The notes under the pieces: generated by a model
What the model was told of the DNA's origin: nothing
The model's input: the letters and a program-made list of their open reading frames with translations, nothing else
The model's database searches: none
Part shown: positions 8,122 to 16,399 of the stretch, one piece after another
Numbering within the stretch: position 1 is the stretch's first letter
Layout of the letters: the number at the start of each line of letters is the position of its first letter
From: a virus
Length of the DNA: 33,309 nt
Strand: one strand, 5' to 3'
Virus record (IMG/VR): IMGVR_UViG_3300031578_000200
Coordinates: 1 to 33,309 of that record
Made by a program: the position numbers and the translations under genes

Positions 8122-8694
8122 TTATAACTCCGTATCTTCGTTTATTGTAAATTCTATAAGGCCGTCAGGCTCTCCAATTGTTTTTTCATCATCCACACGT
8201 GTTTCAAATTCATCGTAGTAATCCCCACCAGTCGCGGAAAGTAACTTCTCTTTTTTATACCACACATGGCAAGGAATTGTAAGTGTATATCTTGCTAATT
8301 GCGAACCACCCTCCGCCGCCGAAGTATTAACGAACGCCGTGGGAATTGCGAAAATCTTAAAACTGTTTATTTCCATTTGCTGCTGTGCGTAAATCGACTT
8401 TACAGCTGCTAACACTTCCCACCTGCGCTGCATCGCGACCACACCGCGCGACATAATATCAATCTGTATATTCTCACGCATAGTAACGCGGTTTACCTCA
8501 TACACGCCCGTTTCATCTTCACGCAAATATGATTGATTTGACATCGGTTGCGCATCCGCAAGCCCCACCGTAATTATAATATCTTCGGTATCAGGAATAC
8601 GCCAGTTTAAATCATCAAGCGCAATTCTATCGTTAGAAATTTCCATTTCGTGTTTTAAGATATCAACAAATATTTGAGATGCTAAGTTATTCAT
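8122..8694 (-). CDS. Tail/neck terminator-like protein
   Basis: A 190-residue protein just upstream of the sheath. It has ITVGLADAQPMSNQSYLRED, VYEVNRVTMRENIQIDIMSR, RWEVLAAVKSIYAQQQMEIN and a closing strand YTLTIPCHVWYKKEKLLS. Such beta-alpha-beta proteins with an R-x-x-x-Q-I-D-I strand are the neck or tail terminators of phage tails (gp12-like family in my memory). They cap the tube and sheath at the head end. Position before the sheath and after the stopper supports this. The stop of the preceding gene overlaps its ATG as ATGA. The specific family assignment is tentative. Confidence 0.6.
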   Translation of the reverse strand: MNNLASQIFVDILKHEMEISNDRIALDDLNWRIPDTEDIIITVGLADAQPMSNQSYLREDETGVYEVNRVTMRENIQIDIMSRGVVAMQRRWEVLAAVKSIYAQQQMEINSFKIFAIPTAFVNTSAAEGGSQLARYTLTIPCHVWYKKEKLLSATGGDYYDEFETRVDDEKTIGEPDGLIEFTINEDTEL

Positions 8695-9056
8695 GCCGTA
8701 TAATCCCCTACAACATGATACTCAATATATCCGTTTAATGTGTAGTCTTTACGCGCCATAACTTTAAATTTTTTTCCGTTGTAGACAATACGATCATCAT
8801 TTGCAAGCGGGTTACCATTTAACTGCACGTGTATTTGCAGCCACTCCCATGATCGTTGCCCCTCGGGTTTTAGATTTACTTGTTCGGGTGATAGCGGTTG
8901 AACCGTTCCTTTATATGACGCGGTTATCTGCGTATCCGTGGGAATACCATCAATATTAGTTTGGGTGATAATAATCAACGTAAACGGCTTCATCCACCCG
9001 TTCAGAGTGGTTGACATATTCGGCATTCCAGATAATTGGTTTAGGGGTAACGCCAT
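8691..9056 (-). CDS. Head-tail stopper-like protein
   Basis: A 121-residue beta-rich protein in the neck cluster. Notable stretches are WMKPFTLIIITQTNIDGIPT, SYKGTVQPLSPEQVNLKPEG, QRSWEWLQIHV and YNGKKFKVMARKDYTLNGYI, ending EYHVVGDYT. The pattern of G-x-V-Q-P-L-S, L-x-x-x-P-x-G-x-R-S-W and a strand D-R-I-x-Y-x-G-x-x-x-x-V resembles head closure or stopper proteins that seal the portal end of the head. It lies between the gp10-like and terminator-like genes. Overlap with both neighbours (TAATG and ATGA) indicates coupled translation. The role is inferred from order and shape. Confidence 0.6.
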   Translation of the reverse strand: MALPLNQLSGMPNMSTTLNGWMKPFTLIIITQTNIDGIPTDTQITASYKGTVQPLSPEQVNLKPEGQRSWEWLQIHVQLNGNPLANDDRIVYNGKKFKVMARKDYTLNGYIEYHVVGDYTA

Positions 9057-9535
9057 TACATATCCCCTTTGTTTTTAACATCCGAAGAAATCGAACGCCG
9101 TAACTGCTGCGTGTCTTTCAAAATACCAGCGCTTCCCTTAGCCGCTACCGTTCCCGCGCTCAACGAAGGCCATTGACCGAAACCGCCCGTTGCAAACGCA
9201 TCATCAACAATCTGCTCGGCCTTCGCTCCCATCAACTCAAAAACACGTTTATAATCACCATTCGCAATCGCTTCTTTCACGACATTTGCGCCACCAACGC
9301 CTTTGATAAATTCTTTTGATTTCACTTCCAACGGCATACGCAAAAACGAACGTTGTGGAATTTTACCACTTTTAGAGCCGTATTCATGAACAACACCGAT
9401 TTCAGCATTACCCAAGTCACCATCGCCGCGTGCTTCGTGACCACCGAGGACACCAACGCGGGTGACGTAATCCTTACTTAACCCCTTAACGAAGTCATTC
9501 AGGCCGTCCATGTTATACTTAACCTGTACCGTCAT
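9056..9535 (-). CDS. Virion morphogenesis / HK97 gp10-like neck protein
   Basis: The 159-residue protein matches tail-completion or virion morphogenesis proteins. It has RVGVLGGHEARGDGDLGNAE, VVHEYGSKSGKIPQRSFLRM and FGQWPSLSAGTVAAKGSAGI followed by LKDTQQLRRSISS. The signature HEYG...IPxRSFLR...W.PLS..T...KG....L.DTGQLR.SI is very characteristic of this family; here the G of DTGQLR is Q. The protein is thought to help join head and tail. It lies between DUF4054 and stopper-like genes. The ATG overlaps the previous gene's stop as ATGA at 9532-9535. Confidence 0.85.
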   Translation of the reverse strand: MTVQVKYNMDGLNDFVKGLSKDYVTRVGVLGGHEARGDGDLGNAEIGVVHEYGSKSGKIPQRSFLRMPLEVKSKEFIKGVGGANVVKEAIANGDYKRVFELMGAKAEQIVDDAFATGGFGQWPSLSAGTVAAKGSAGILKDTQQLRRSISSDVKNKGDM

Positions 9536-10104
9536 GGGCGCGTCGCCCCCTGTACCGAAACTATATTCCCACGCATTGCAGGTAACGTCAAACTAAGCCA
9601 TTTCAGGCCATACGCAGATTGCGTATAAAACGACAACACAGGATCGCTCGTATACGATGCTGGCACGCCGTAGCTTTCCGAAACGCTACCAACAGATTTT
9701 GAGGTGACAGGAAACATACCTTGTGCAGATATACCCGCCATACCCGCGCGGATGTCATTAACCAAATAATGCGCCGTTAAATATAAATACGCAAGCTCAA
9801 TAGTATCGTCAGAGATATACAGGGCTTGATTAAGATTGACTTTAGCTTCACGGAATGCGCGTGTAATATCGCCGTCCATAATATAATTTAAAACATCATC
9901 ATCAACTTGCGACCAGTTCGCAGTCACAGTCGGGTTAATTCCAGTCGTCCCGTTTACGGTGCAATCATAAAATAATTTTGTAGGGGTGTAATAAACACGA
10001 GTGCCAGCGTTATATAGTTCCGCGTTATCGTATTCAGGTAAGTAGGGGAAATCCCGATAGAACAGGTCTTTAAAATCATCAACTGTGATAGTATCCAAGT
10101 CCAT
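9532..10104 (-). CDS. Head-tail adaptor, DUF4054-like
   Basis: The 190-residue protein is probably the adaptor ring below the portal. It begins MDLDTITVDDFKDLFYRDFP and has DGDITRAFREAKVNLNQALY, then ELAYLYLTAHYLVNDIRAGM and AGISAQGMFPVTSKSVGSVS, ending with the WLSLTLPAMRGNIVSVQGAT pattern. A-Y-L-x-L-x-A-H-x-L and K-S-V-G-x-V-S are the clearest family marks. An inserted segment near 25-65 (RVYYTPTKLFYDCTVNGTTG) looks like an additional small beta domain not always seen in DUF4054 proteins. AAGGA precedes the ATG by ten bases. Confidence 0.8.
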   Translation of the reverse strand: MDLDTITVDDFKDLFYRDFPYLPEYDNAELYNAGTRVYYTPTKLFYDCTVNGTTGINPTVTANWSQVDDDVLNYIMDGDITRAFREAKVNLNQALYISDDTIELAYLYLTAHYLVNDIRAGMAGISAQGMFPVTSKSVGSVSESYGVPASYTSDPVLSFYTQSAYGLKWLSLTLPAMRGNIVSVQGATRP

Positions 10105-10116
10105 CGGGATTAATCC

Positions 10117-10428
10117 TTATTTTTCAACAGGTTTTGTAGCGGCTTCGAGTTCGCCTTCCAATTCCTTGATTTTTTCGTTCGCAGCTTCGATTACAGCTTC
10201 GAGCGCCGCATTTTCATCTTCAAGTTTCTTGTACGCCTTCGCATCCAATTTACCATCAATAACCGAACCCGCTGGAATTAGTTCCTTAGGGTACATGCTC
10301 ATCAGCTTCTCAGCTTGCTTTACAGGGATTTCAAGGTTCTTTTTTGACGCAAGAGTGACTGTTTCGCCATCTTTCTCAATATAGAACTCGCGTTCACCAG
10401 CATTAAAAACATTTAGTGTTTTAGACAT
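10117..10428 (-). CDS. Small capsid-cluster protein with C-terminal coiled coil
   Basis: A 103-residue protein encoded right after the major capsid gene. The N-terminal half is beta-rich (LNVFNAGEREFYIEKDGETV, KNLEIPVKQAEKLMSMYPKE). From about residue 67 it becomes a Glu/Ala/Leu-rich coiled coil (KLEDENAALEAVIEAANEKI), ending TKPVEK. I do not recognise a family with certainty. The position suggests a minor head or neck protein. AAGGAA lies before the ATG, so it is well translated. The sharp split between a beta domain and a coiled coil suggests that it bridges two partners. Confidence 0.65.
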   Translation of the reverse strand: MSKTLNVFNAGEREFYIEKDGETVTLASKKNLEIPVKQAEKLMSMYPKELIPAGSVIDGKLDAKAYKKLEDENAALEAVIEAANEKIKELEGELEAATKPVEK

Positions 10429-10446
10429 AGGTTTTTCCTTTCAAGT

Positions 10447-11457
10447 CTAGTAATCGAAATACAACATTTCAAGCGGACGAAGCGAAATAACACTTGAGAA
10501 TTGACCGAAAGCAACACTTTCATAATCAAATCCGTTAAATGTATCAGCAACACCAGTTGTGAAGTCTACAGGAATTTCGAACAACAGTGAAGTATCATCA
10601 TTACGGCGATAAAGCACATAACGGTCAACAGATAGTCCGCTGTTCGCTTTATCAGCATATGGAAGTGGCTTAACTTCAAACGCTGCATTTCCTGTGATTT
10701 CGATAAACGCTTCTTTCAAACGTGCTAGACGTGATTTACCGTTACCATAGCTTTCATCAACAAATGAACCAAGGCCGTTGTAATCAGTCGCTGGCATAAC
10801 GAACGTGTCAGGCATCGCAGTGTAGTTTGTGCGAGTTTGATACGCTGGAAGCATTCCACCAAGTGCAGCCGCAAATTCAGTCGCGCTCATTGAGCTAAAC
10901 TTCTTCGTAACAACAGTTGTGTTTGATGCAACACCAGTTTGATTAAGTAAACCAGACAACGCCGTGTCAGTCGTTCCAAGGAATGAGGCTTTTTGAATAC
11001 CCAAGTTCCAAGTGTTATAACGTGCGCGTTCTTTGGCTTCGATCAACGACCAGTTACCCGTGCGTGACGCTTGCTCGACTTCAACGATGTTTGTAACAAC
11101 CGCTTCACGCCATCCACGTCTTGGAACGCGAACGCCCTCGACTTGTGTTTCCGCGCGTGGCGCTCGTGCCAAGTTTGAACCAGTTTCAAAGATACCAGCT
11201 TCAAAGTTATCACCAATGTTGTAAGATTTCCAAATCAGGTTATCTTCAAACCATGCGCCTTCACCAACAACAACAGGCATATAGTCAGACGGGCGGTAAT
11301 CAGGGAGCTTTTGCTCTGTGACTTTCGCACGAATTGCCGTATATGTGTCAATCGTTTGTTGTGCGCCAAGGGCGTTTTTGATTTGACCCAACTCGGGTGA
11401 TTGTGAGAATAATTTGACAACGCTATTCTCAATCGCTTGTTCTAGTTTCGTTTTCAT
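10447..11457 (-). CDS. Major capsid protein (DUF2184 type)
   Basis: The 336-residue protein is the main head shell subunit. It shows the DUF2184 pattern: DYRPSDYMPVVVGEGAWFED, LIWKSYNIGDNFEAGIFETG, SNLARAPRAETQVEGVRVPR, then RGWREAVVTNIVEVEQASRT and NLGIQKASFLGTTDTALSGL. FVMPATDYNGLGSFVDESYG and the end strand SVAFGQFSSVISLRPLEMLY complete it. A strong AAGGAG lies before the ATG, consistent with high expression. The length fits DUF2184 capsids (about 310-350). It follows the decoration protein and the protease/scaffold gene, the usual order. Confidence 0.92.
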   Translation of the reverse strand: MKTKLEQAIENSVVKLFSQSPELGQIKNALGAQQTIDTYTAIRAKVTEQKLPDYRPSDYMPVVVGEGAWFEDNLIWKSYNIGDNFEAGIFETGSNLARAPRAETQVEGVRVPRRGWREAVVTNIVEVEQASRTGNWSLIEAKERARYNTWNLGIQKASFLGTTDTALSGLLNQTGVASNTTVVTKKFSSMSATEFAAALGGMLPAYQTRTNYTAMPDTFVMPATDYNGLGSFVDESYGNGKSRLARLKEAFIEITGNAAFEVKPLPYADKANSGLSVDRYVLYRRNDDTSLLFEIPVDFTTGVADTFNGFDYESVAFGQFSSVISLRPLEMLYFDY

Positions 11458-11471
11458 ATCAAATTATCTCC

Positions 11472-11912
11472 TTAAAGTTTGATTTCTACGCGGATCAAGT
11501 CACCATCAGCGGCGGCCTTATCCAATGCAATACCGATTGTTGTCCCAGATGATTGAGTTGCAACCTTGTTACCAGAAATAACAACCTCAACAGACGCGCC
11601 ACGTGCAATAGCCGCAGAAGCCTCCATGAACATAATCGCGCCAGTACGCGCAACCTTAACCTGATCACCAGCTTCATATTCGTTGGTTTTGAAATTCAAC
11701 GGGATAAAGCCGAAAATCGCATTAGTGATAGCCGCGATTTCTTCAACAGGGATTTGACCGCTTACAACGTCCTTGATCAATACAGCTTGACCAGCTACCA
11801 AAGTAGCCGTTTCGCTCAAATCAATTTGGCATGATAGAGTGTTAAAATTAGGATCAAGTGTTAGCTGACCTTTAACGGGGGTAATGTTGAAACTATTTGA
11901 TGTTAGCGCCAT
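11472..11912 (-). CDS. Head decoration / structural cement protein (DUF2190-like)
   Basis: The 146-residue beta-rich protein probably binds the outer capsid surface and strengthens it. Features are an N-terminal MALTSNSFNITPVKGQLTLD, LVAGQAVLIKDV, NAIFGFIPLNFKTNEYEAGD and an alternating Gly/Val pattern to the end (GTTIGIALDKAAADGDLIRV). DUF2190-type cement proteins share the G-D-x-V-x-V and G-x-A-L-x-x-A-x-x-G-D motifs seen at about 82-88 and 127-142. TTAAGGAG precedes the ATG. The gene sits just upstream of the major capsid gene as in related phages. Confidence 0.75.
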   Translation of the reverse strand: MALTSNSFNITPVKGQLTLDPNFNTLSCQIDLSETATLVAGQAVLIKDVVSGQIPVEEIAAITNAIFGFIPLNFKTNEYEAGDQVKVARTGAIMFMEASAAIARGASVEVVISGNKVATQSSGTTIGIALDKAAADGDLIRVEIKL

Positions 11913-11923
11913 GATAATTCTCC

Positions 11924-12913
11924 TTAATACTTGGCTTTACCAACCGCAAGACGGTCAGTGTGTGATTTATAAGATGGTGCTTTATCGGCTTTCACCTTGT
12001 TAGCGTTTTTCAGCTCTTCAAAATGAGAGTTTTTCTTCTCATCTTCATCGGCTTCATTTTCTTTCTCATCTTCATCTTCTGAGTTCTCTTTTTCGTCTTC
12101 CTCGTTAGATTTTTCATCATCTTCGGATGCTTCGTTTTTCTTCGATTTTGTGTAACGATTAATCAGTTCTTTAACTGTCATTTTTTCGTCACCGACATCG
12201 ATTTCAGCGTCCATGTTCATTTTTTCTTCTTCTTTTTCAGCCTCGTTTTTCTTGGCGTTTAGAAGCGCATCACGCATTTCAAAAACTGAAACTTCCGTAA
12301 CAGTCCCATCATCGTTTTTGATTTCTACCATTGTATCTGCGTCAATGGATGAAACCTCTTCTTTCTTCATTTTAAAAAACATTAAATTGCCTTTCTTTGG
12401 GTTCACGTTTTTACTATTTTGCAGCTCATCCAATTGAGCCTTTTTACTCATGCAATACGCCTTGTAATCATCACAAGACATAATACACGCGTCCTCATAA
12501 CGGGGGTTCGGCACAATCGCCAAATGGGTGTAATCCCCGTTTAAAATCTTGCGGTCATATTCAACATTATGGTGCGTTCCGCCGCGTGAATATTCAGTTG
12601 GGATATAAGCGTTCGATACAGCCCATCCCTTATTTACCGCTTCCAGCGCAACTTCATCAGTCAGGATAATCTTTGACCAAACCCAGCCATCAAGCTCATT
12701 GTAAAACGTTTCAGTCACATACCCATGGGCGTTTTCAAGATCAATTTCATCAACATGGAACACATAAACTGGCTTACCGTTGAACGAAGGCATCATCTGC
12801 TTAATCGCGTCTTCGGTAACTAAAATCATTTCGCTATCATACTTAGCCACACCCTGCTGCATATGGCGGGCGTAGTAAATTTGAGCGGGGACTTTAGCGT
12901 TTTTCTTTTCCAT
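11924..12913 (-). CDS. Prohead protease-like protein with acidic scaffold tail (DUF2213-like)
   Basis: A 329-residue DUF2213 protein. The start at ATG 12913 (MEKKNAKVPAQIYYARHMQQ) is preferred over a TTG 24 bases upstream that lies inside a terminator stem. The N-terminal part (to about 160) holds AHGYVTETFYNE, AVSNAYIPTEYSRGGTHHNV and YTHLAIVPNPRYEDACIMS, the core of head-maturation protease-like domains. From about 190 it becomes an extreme acidic and lysine-rich region (EDEKEN-type repeats), the usual composition of a scaffold. It therefore may both shape and trim the prohead. Only a weak GGGT precedes this ATG. The promoter and terminator just upstream could control its level. Confidence 0.8.
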   Translation of the reverse strand: MEKKNAKVPAQIYYARHMQQGVAKYDSEMILVTEDAIKQMMPSFNGKPVYVFHVDEIDLENAHGYVTETFYNELDGWVWSKIILTDEVALEAVNKGWAVSNAYIPTEYSRGGTHHNVEYDRKILNGDYTHLAIVPNPRYEDACIMSCDDYKAYCMSKKAQLDELQNSKNVNPKKGNLMFFKMKKEEVSSIDADTMVEIKNDDGTVTEVSVFEMRDALLNAKKNEAEKEEEKMNMDAEIDVGDEKMTVKELINRYTKSKKNEASEDDEKSNEEDEKENSEDEDEKENEADEDEKKNSHFEELKNANKVKADKAPSYKSHTDRLAVGKAKY

Positions 12914-12923
12914 TTTTACCCAT

Positions 12924-12960
12924 AAAAAAAGCCGCAAAAATCCCTAAAGAAATTTGCAGC
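12924..12960 (-). terminator. Rho-independent terminator before the protease/scaffold gene
   Basis: On the minus strand GCTGCAAA (12960-12953) pairs with TTTGCGGC (12938-12931), an eight-base-pair stem with one G-T pair. It is followed at once by seven T residues (12930-12924). This is a textbook intrinsic terminator, lying only 11 bases before the ATG of the protease/scaffold gene and about 20 bases after a predicted transcription start. On the plus strand no T tract follows, so it acts only on the late transcript. It implies either strong punctuation between the upstream packaging genes and the capsid genes, or an attenuator overcome by anti-termination. Confidence 0.7.
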
Positions 12961-12986
12961 TCGGTTATTCCAATACTGTAACTCGA

Positions 12987-13015
12987 ATTATACTATAGTT
13001 ATTCTTTTAAATCAA
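12987..13015 (-). promoter_or_regulatory. Late-arm internal promoter
   Basis: The minus strand has TTGATT (13015-13010), a 17-base spacer and a perfect TATAAT (12992-12987). The sites lie over the last bases of the 47-residue gene. Transcription would start near 12980, giving a leader of about 67 bases before the protease/scaffold ATG, with a terminator in it. It would drive capsid and tail genes independently of the terminase promoter. The call is by consensus match only. Confidence 0.5.
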
Positions 13016-13142
13016 TAGGTGGTTTTTCAGTGTTTTTCGTTTCCACATGCGTTATTTCACCGTTTTGAAAATATACAGTCACAGAGCCGTATAACTTTTC
13101 ATCCGAGTGTTTATTTAAAATCTGTAATAACCAATTAACCAT
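12999..13142 (-). CDS. Small YezD/DUF2292-like protein
   Basis: A 47-residue protein, MVNWLLQILNKHSDEKLYGS then VTVYFQNGEITHVETKNTEK. The pattern helix-YGSVTVxxxxGExxxVExxEK recalls the YezD/DUF2292 family of small proteins of unknown function. GGTGGAG lies six bases before this ATG. A longer in-frame start at 13196 would run into the MuF-like gene and has no ribosome site. The gene follows the MuF-like stop by one base. Its role in the phage is unknown. Confidence 0.65.
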   Translation of the reverse strand: MVNWLLQILNKHSDEKLYGSVTVYFQNGEITHVETKNTEKPPIDLKE

Positions 13143-13143
13143 A

Positions 13144-14088
13144 TTACTCCACCAACGGCACAGCCACGCACCTGCATCCAAAATCTTCACCAGCATGAGC
13201 GCGGCGGCCTGTATTCAAATCCACAACGGGAGGATTATCCCATGATATTATCTTACCTTCAAGTATTTTATGATCGTGGCGCTCACGGCTATCCATAGCA
13301 CCGCGCCATATGTAACGATTAATCCCCATACCCGTATAACGAGTTTCGCGATATTTCGAAACAAGCAACGATGTTTCTTGCCGCGCTAAGAATTTCGCCT
13401 TGCGTTTTGATACACCATAATTCTTGCGTATATCTGCAATCAGGCTCTCCGCACGCAGCCCACTGCCAAACGTTTCTTTTTCCACCGTCTCGCGCAACGC
13501 TATAATATTTTCAGCCGTCCAGTCCTTAATATATAAATCCAGATTTTGCGACCACTCCGCCGCAATCACGTTTTTTTGATCATCCGTCATTTCAGGGGCA
13601 ATAGCAATTCGCTTTGCAGTCTTGCGGAAATCTTCATCAATTTTAGTGATCGTGTCATAATACTCATCAGGGATTATAGAAATCTCATTTATCCGAGTTG
13701 GTGAAATACTATCAATCGCAGTAATAACAGACTGTTTTACAATTTCGTAATCCGCCCGCGCCACTGCAGCCGCTTGCTGCACTTGGCTAGGCACGTTATC
13801 AGGTAATGACCAAGTTTTACTGCCACTGTTAAAACTCGCGCCAATCCTACGCAGATCACGGCTAATCTTAGAATTAAAACTGCCATAAACACGGTTATCC
13901 TTAATATAAACCCGCCCAGAACGTATAGCATCCGCAAGCACTCCCCCTTGATTTTGAATTTCCGTTTTAGGCATTTTAATCGCCGCTAATATAGGCGCGT
14001 ATATTACCTCGAAAAATATACGGTTTATTTCCCGTTCGATATTATCGAAGTAATCTGTTTTTAGGTAGAGTGGTTCGATTTGTTTCAT
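13144..14088 (-). CDS. MuF-like / SPP1 gp7-like head morphogenesis protein
   Basis: A 314-residue minor head protein thought to be packed or injected, or to help portal assembly. The C-terminal half carries the MuF domain: AKFLARQETSLLVSKYRETR, GINRYIWRGAMDSRERHDHK, then LEGKIISWDNPPV and the closing GRRAHAGEDFGCRCVAVPL. The R-Q-E-T-x-x-x-x-x-x-x-R-x-x-x-Y, W-x-x-x-x-D-x-x-x-R-x-x-H and G-E-D-F-x-C-R-C motifs are diagnostic. The N-terminal half is helical. In most related phages this gene lies straight after the portal; here 3.6 kb of adhesin-like genes intervene. It starts within TAATG overlapping the previous stop. Confidence 0.88.
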   Translation of the reverse strand: MKQIEPLYLKTDYFDNIEREINRIFFEVIYAPILAAIKMPKTEIQNQGGVLADAIRSGRVYIKDNRVYGSFNSKISRDLRRIGASFNSGSKTWSLPDNVPSQVQQAAAVARADYEIVKQSVITAIDSISPTRINEISIIPDEYYDTITKIDEDFRKTAKRIAIAPEMTDDQKNVIAAEWSQNLDLYIKDWTAENIIALRETVEKETFGSGLRAESLIADIRKNYGVSKRKAKFLARQETSLLVSKYRETRYTGMGINRYIWRGAMDSRERHDHKILEGKIISWDNPPVVDLNTGRRAHAGEDFGCRCVAVPLVE

Positions 14089-15635
14089 TAAACATCCACA
14101 AATGCCGTTATGAAAGCACTGCCCGACACTGCCGTTGCAAGTTTACATTCAAAATTTAAATTGGTAGCGTCAATAGTCAATAGTGTTGGTGGTATTTCCC
14201 AATCAAGTCCCGATGTTGCTGAACGGAATGAATACACCACGTCGGCTGTAGATGGTGTCCATAATGATTTGTGTGCTATAGAAAACGTTTGTAGTGTTGT
14301 TGTGTTTGTGGATATAGATGCGGATAGAACCTTAGACGGGTTGTTTGCTACAATATTACCCGTTGCGGTAACCTGCACTTTATCAGACCCCCCATTCGGT
14401 GTCTGCCCTGACCATGCATTTTGACCAGAAGCGGTGAAAATATCTAAATCAGCATTTAAACGGCTACCAGATGTATATTTCAGGGCAGTATCACAATTAG
14501 CGATGAAACCACGCACCATAACAGCAGAGCTTGCAATCTCGACACCGACACGCCCACTACCACTAAATCCATTTATACTGATATTATCGAATGAGGTGTT
14601 TGCTCCGTTGACAACTAATCCATTGCAGTCTGCGCTGTCGTCTGTCATATATATTTGACTAATTCCACCCAACGCTCCGTTCCATTCAATGCATGTTGCA
14701 GCCGAAGCACTCGCGTTTGTTGCTGCTTCAACGCGACCAATAAGAACCTCGGCCTCATCAACCTTTAATCCAATAGCATTCGTTGCGCCTTTACCGACAC
14801 CCGTTACGCGTACAGAATTAATTTGAGATTTAGCCTTACCAACAGCTACATTTTCAAATATAACATTTGTGCTATCACCTTGGATAAGATTACCTTTTGT
14901 AATTCCACCAATGGAAATACCTTTACGATTAGTTGTGTTGGTAGCTTCACCATATACATGAATGATATTAAACCCATCAAGAACCGCCGTATAATTTACT
15001 GTTGTCTCTGATTTAAAACCATAATCACCATCTTCATGAAGCAAACAACGAAATTCATTTATTTTACTATTGTGTGGACCACGATATAACCATCCATAGC
15101 GTTTTGGTTTTATAGCCAAAACCACCGCATCGAAAAAACCTTCCTCTTGCCCTAACCATGAAGTTAGTGTCGCTGCTGCTGGACCTTCTGTGTAGATAGC
15201 ATCCTCATACGCATCACGTACAATAATCTTACCCTCAAAACTGTACGCATTACCGTAAAATTGAATACCACCTCCTGCTGTCTGGTTGTCCCCATTGCAA
15301 TCAATAGATAAATCCTTCAATCCGTACCAATACGGCACTTCTGGGTCAGTTGGTGCATATTTATTTGAGCCTGTTAAATCATCAAAATTGATACTCTTAA
15401 TAGCGTAGCAATTAGCACCATCAGCAATTTTTATAATGGTTGTTGATGCGGATGAACCCATCAATTTTACAAAACTTGGAATAACCAATGACGCACTAAT
15501 TTCATAAGTATTAGAAGGCAGGAAAACAATACCACCACCATTCAAGCTGCACGCGTTTATCCCATCCTGAATACTACCATAGTCTTTAACATTGAATATT
15601 TCACTGTAATCACCAAATGTTCTTGTGCCAGTCAT
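14088..15635 (-). CDS. Pectate lyase-like beta-helix adhesin/depolymerase
   Basis: A 515-residue protein with a right-handed parallel beta-helix fold. The N-terminus has the family mark FNVKDYGSIQDGINACSLNG followed by GGIVFLPSNTYEISASLVIP and VKLMGSSASTTIIKIADG, the opening of pectate-lyase-superfamily phage proteins. Repeating coils follow (LKDLSIDCNGDNQTAGGGI, EDAIYTEGP). The C-terminal about 90 residues resemble a beta-sandwich (TLQTFSIAHKSLWTPSTADV). Such proteins are tailspikes or surface-sugar depolymerases. No catalytic residues can be assigned by eye. It lies between head genes rather than after the baseplate genes. Confidence 0.75.
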   Translation of the reverse strand: MTGTRTFGDYSEIFNVKDYGSIQDGINACSLNGGGIVFLPSNTYEISASLVIPSFVKLMGSSASTTIIKIADGANCYAIKSINFDDLTGSNKYAPTDPEVPYWYGLKDLSIDCNGDNQTAGGGIQFYGNAYSFEGKIIVRDAYEDAIYTEGPAAATLTSWLGQEEGFFDAVVLAIKPKRYGWLYRGPHNSKINEFRCLLHEDGDYGFKSETTVNYTAVLDGFNIIHVYGEATNTTNRKGISIGGITKGNLIQGDSTNVIFENVAVGKAKSQINSVRVTGVGKGATNAIGLKVDEAEVLIGRVEAATNASASAATCIEWNGALGGISQIYMTDDSADCNGLVVNGANTSFDNISINGFSGSGRVGVEIASSAVMVRGFIANCDTALKYTSGSRLNADLDIFTASGQNAWSGQTPNGGSDKVQVTATGNIVANNPSKVLSASISTNTTTLQTFSIAHKSLWTPSTADVVYSFRSATSGLDWEIPPTLLTIDATNLNFECKLATAVSGSAFITAFVDV

Positions 15636-16399
15636 TATAAATCACTCCAATTTGCGTTCCATTTATTTTGTAAATAATTACCGACTTGATTAATTTCTGC
15701 GTCCGAAAACGCTCTTTCATAAATTAAAACCTCTGATATTAACCCATCAAAAAAACCAATCGTATCATTTGATGATCCAATATTGATCGCCGCCAGAACA
15801 TCTAAAGCATCAGAAGATGCGCCCGTACCAGAAAGGCCGTCATACAGGCACGTTAGCGTAGTATCTTCGTGTCTTTGACCGAATATGTTGGCGTTAGTAT
15901 CTATTGTTTCCGTTTGCGCGACTGGGGAAAAAGAGCTATTAGAATTAATAAATTCAATTTTATCCGTTCCGCCTCTGTTAACGATAATACCATATCTTGT
16001 GGAGTTACCACCTGTGACTGCGGTTAATAATCTATAACCATTAACCGCAGATGTTACAACATCCATCGCCGCTACAATAAACATCGTGTTATCAGACGAT
16101 GGAACACTTAATAACCCAGAACCAAGAACCATACTTGATGATGAACCATTAAAATCAAGCGCGTTAAGCCCGTTTATTGTTCTTGTGCCTGTAGTTGGTT
16201 TGTTCGCACCATTTCCTTGCGTTGCGTTATTCCCGCCTCCAGACTTATCCGCCCACACAGAAACCGCGCCGCCGCTTTCCGTAATCGTGCCCGTATCCGC
16301 AGCATCAAGCCATAGCGCCAAACCGTCAACGACAGGCAACATATACTTCTCACCCAACGTCCGCCCTAAACTGCGCCCTAAACTACGGCCTAAATCCAT
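15635..16399 (-). CDS. LamG / concanavalin A-like lectin-domain virion protein
   Basis: A 254-residue protein. It opens with three repeats of G-R-S-L (MDLGRSLGRSLGRTLGEKYM), a short adaptor-like tail seen in some phage surface proteins. The rest is a jelly-roll lectin domain: VVDGLALWLDAADTGTITES, GGAVSVWADKSGGGNNATQG, NGLNALDFNGSSSSMVLGSG and, at the end, FFDGLISEVLIYERAFSDAE followed by INQVGNYLQNKWN. That closing helix pattern is a LamG_3 hallmark. It is probably a sugar-binding decoration or receptor-binding protein. Its ATG overlaps the previous stop as TAATG. Confidence 0.8.
   Translation of the reverse strand: MDLGRSLGRSLGRTLGEKYMLPVVDGLALWLDAADTGTITESGGAVSVWADKSGGGNNATQGNGANKPTTGTRTINGLNALDFNGSSSSMVLGSGLLSVPSSDNTMFIVAAMDVVTSAVNGYRLLTAVTGGNSTRYGIIVNRGGTDKIEFINSNSSFSPVAQTETIDTNANIFGQRHEDTTLTCLYDGLSGTGASSDALDVLAAINIGSSNDTIGFFDGLISEVLIYERAFSDAEINQVGNYLQNKWNANWSDL

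Noticed and set aside
12914-12937. TTG start for the protease/scaffold gene
   Set aside because: It lies inside the terminator stem and lacks a proper ribosome site; ATG 12913 fits the family better.
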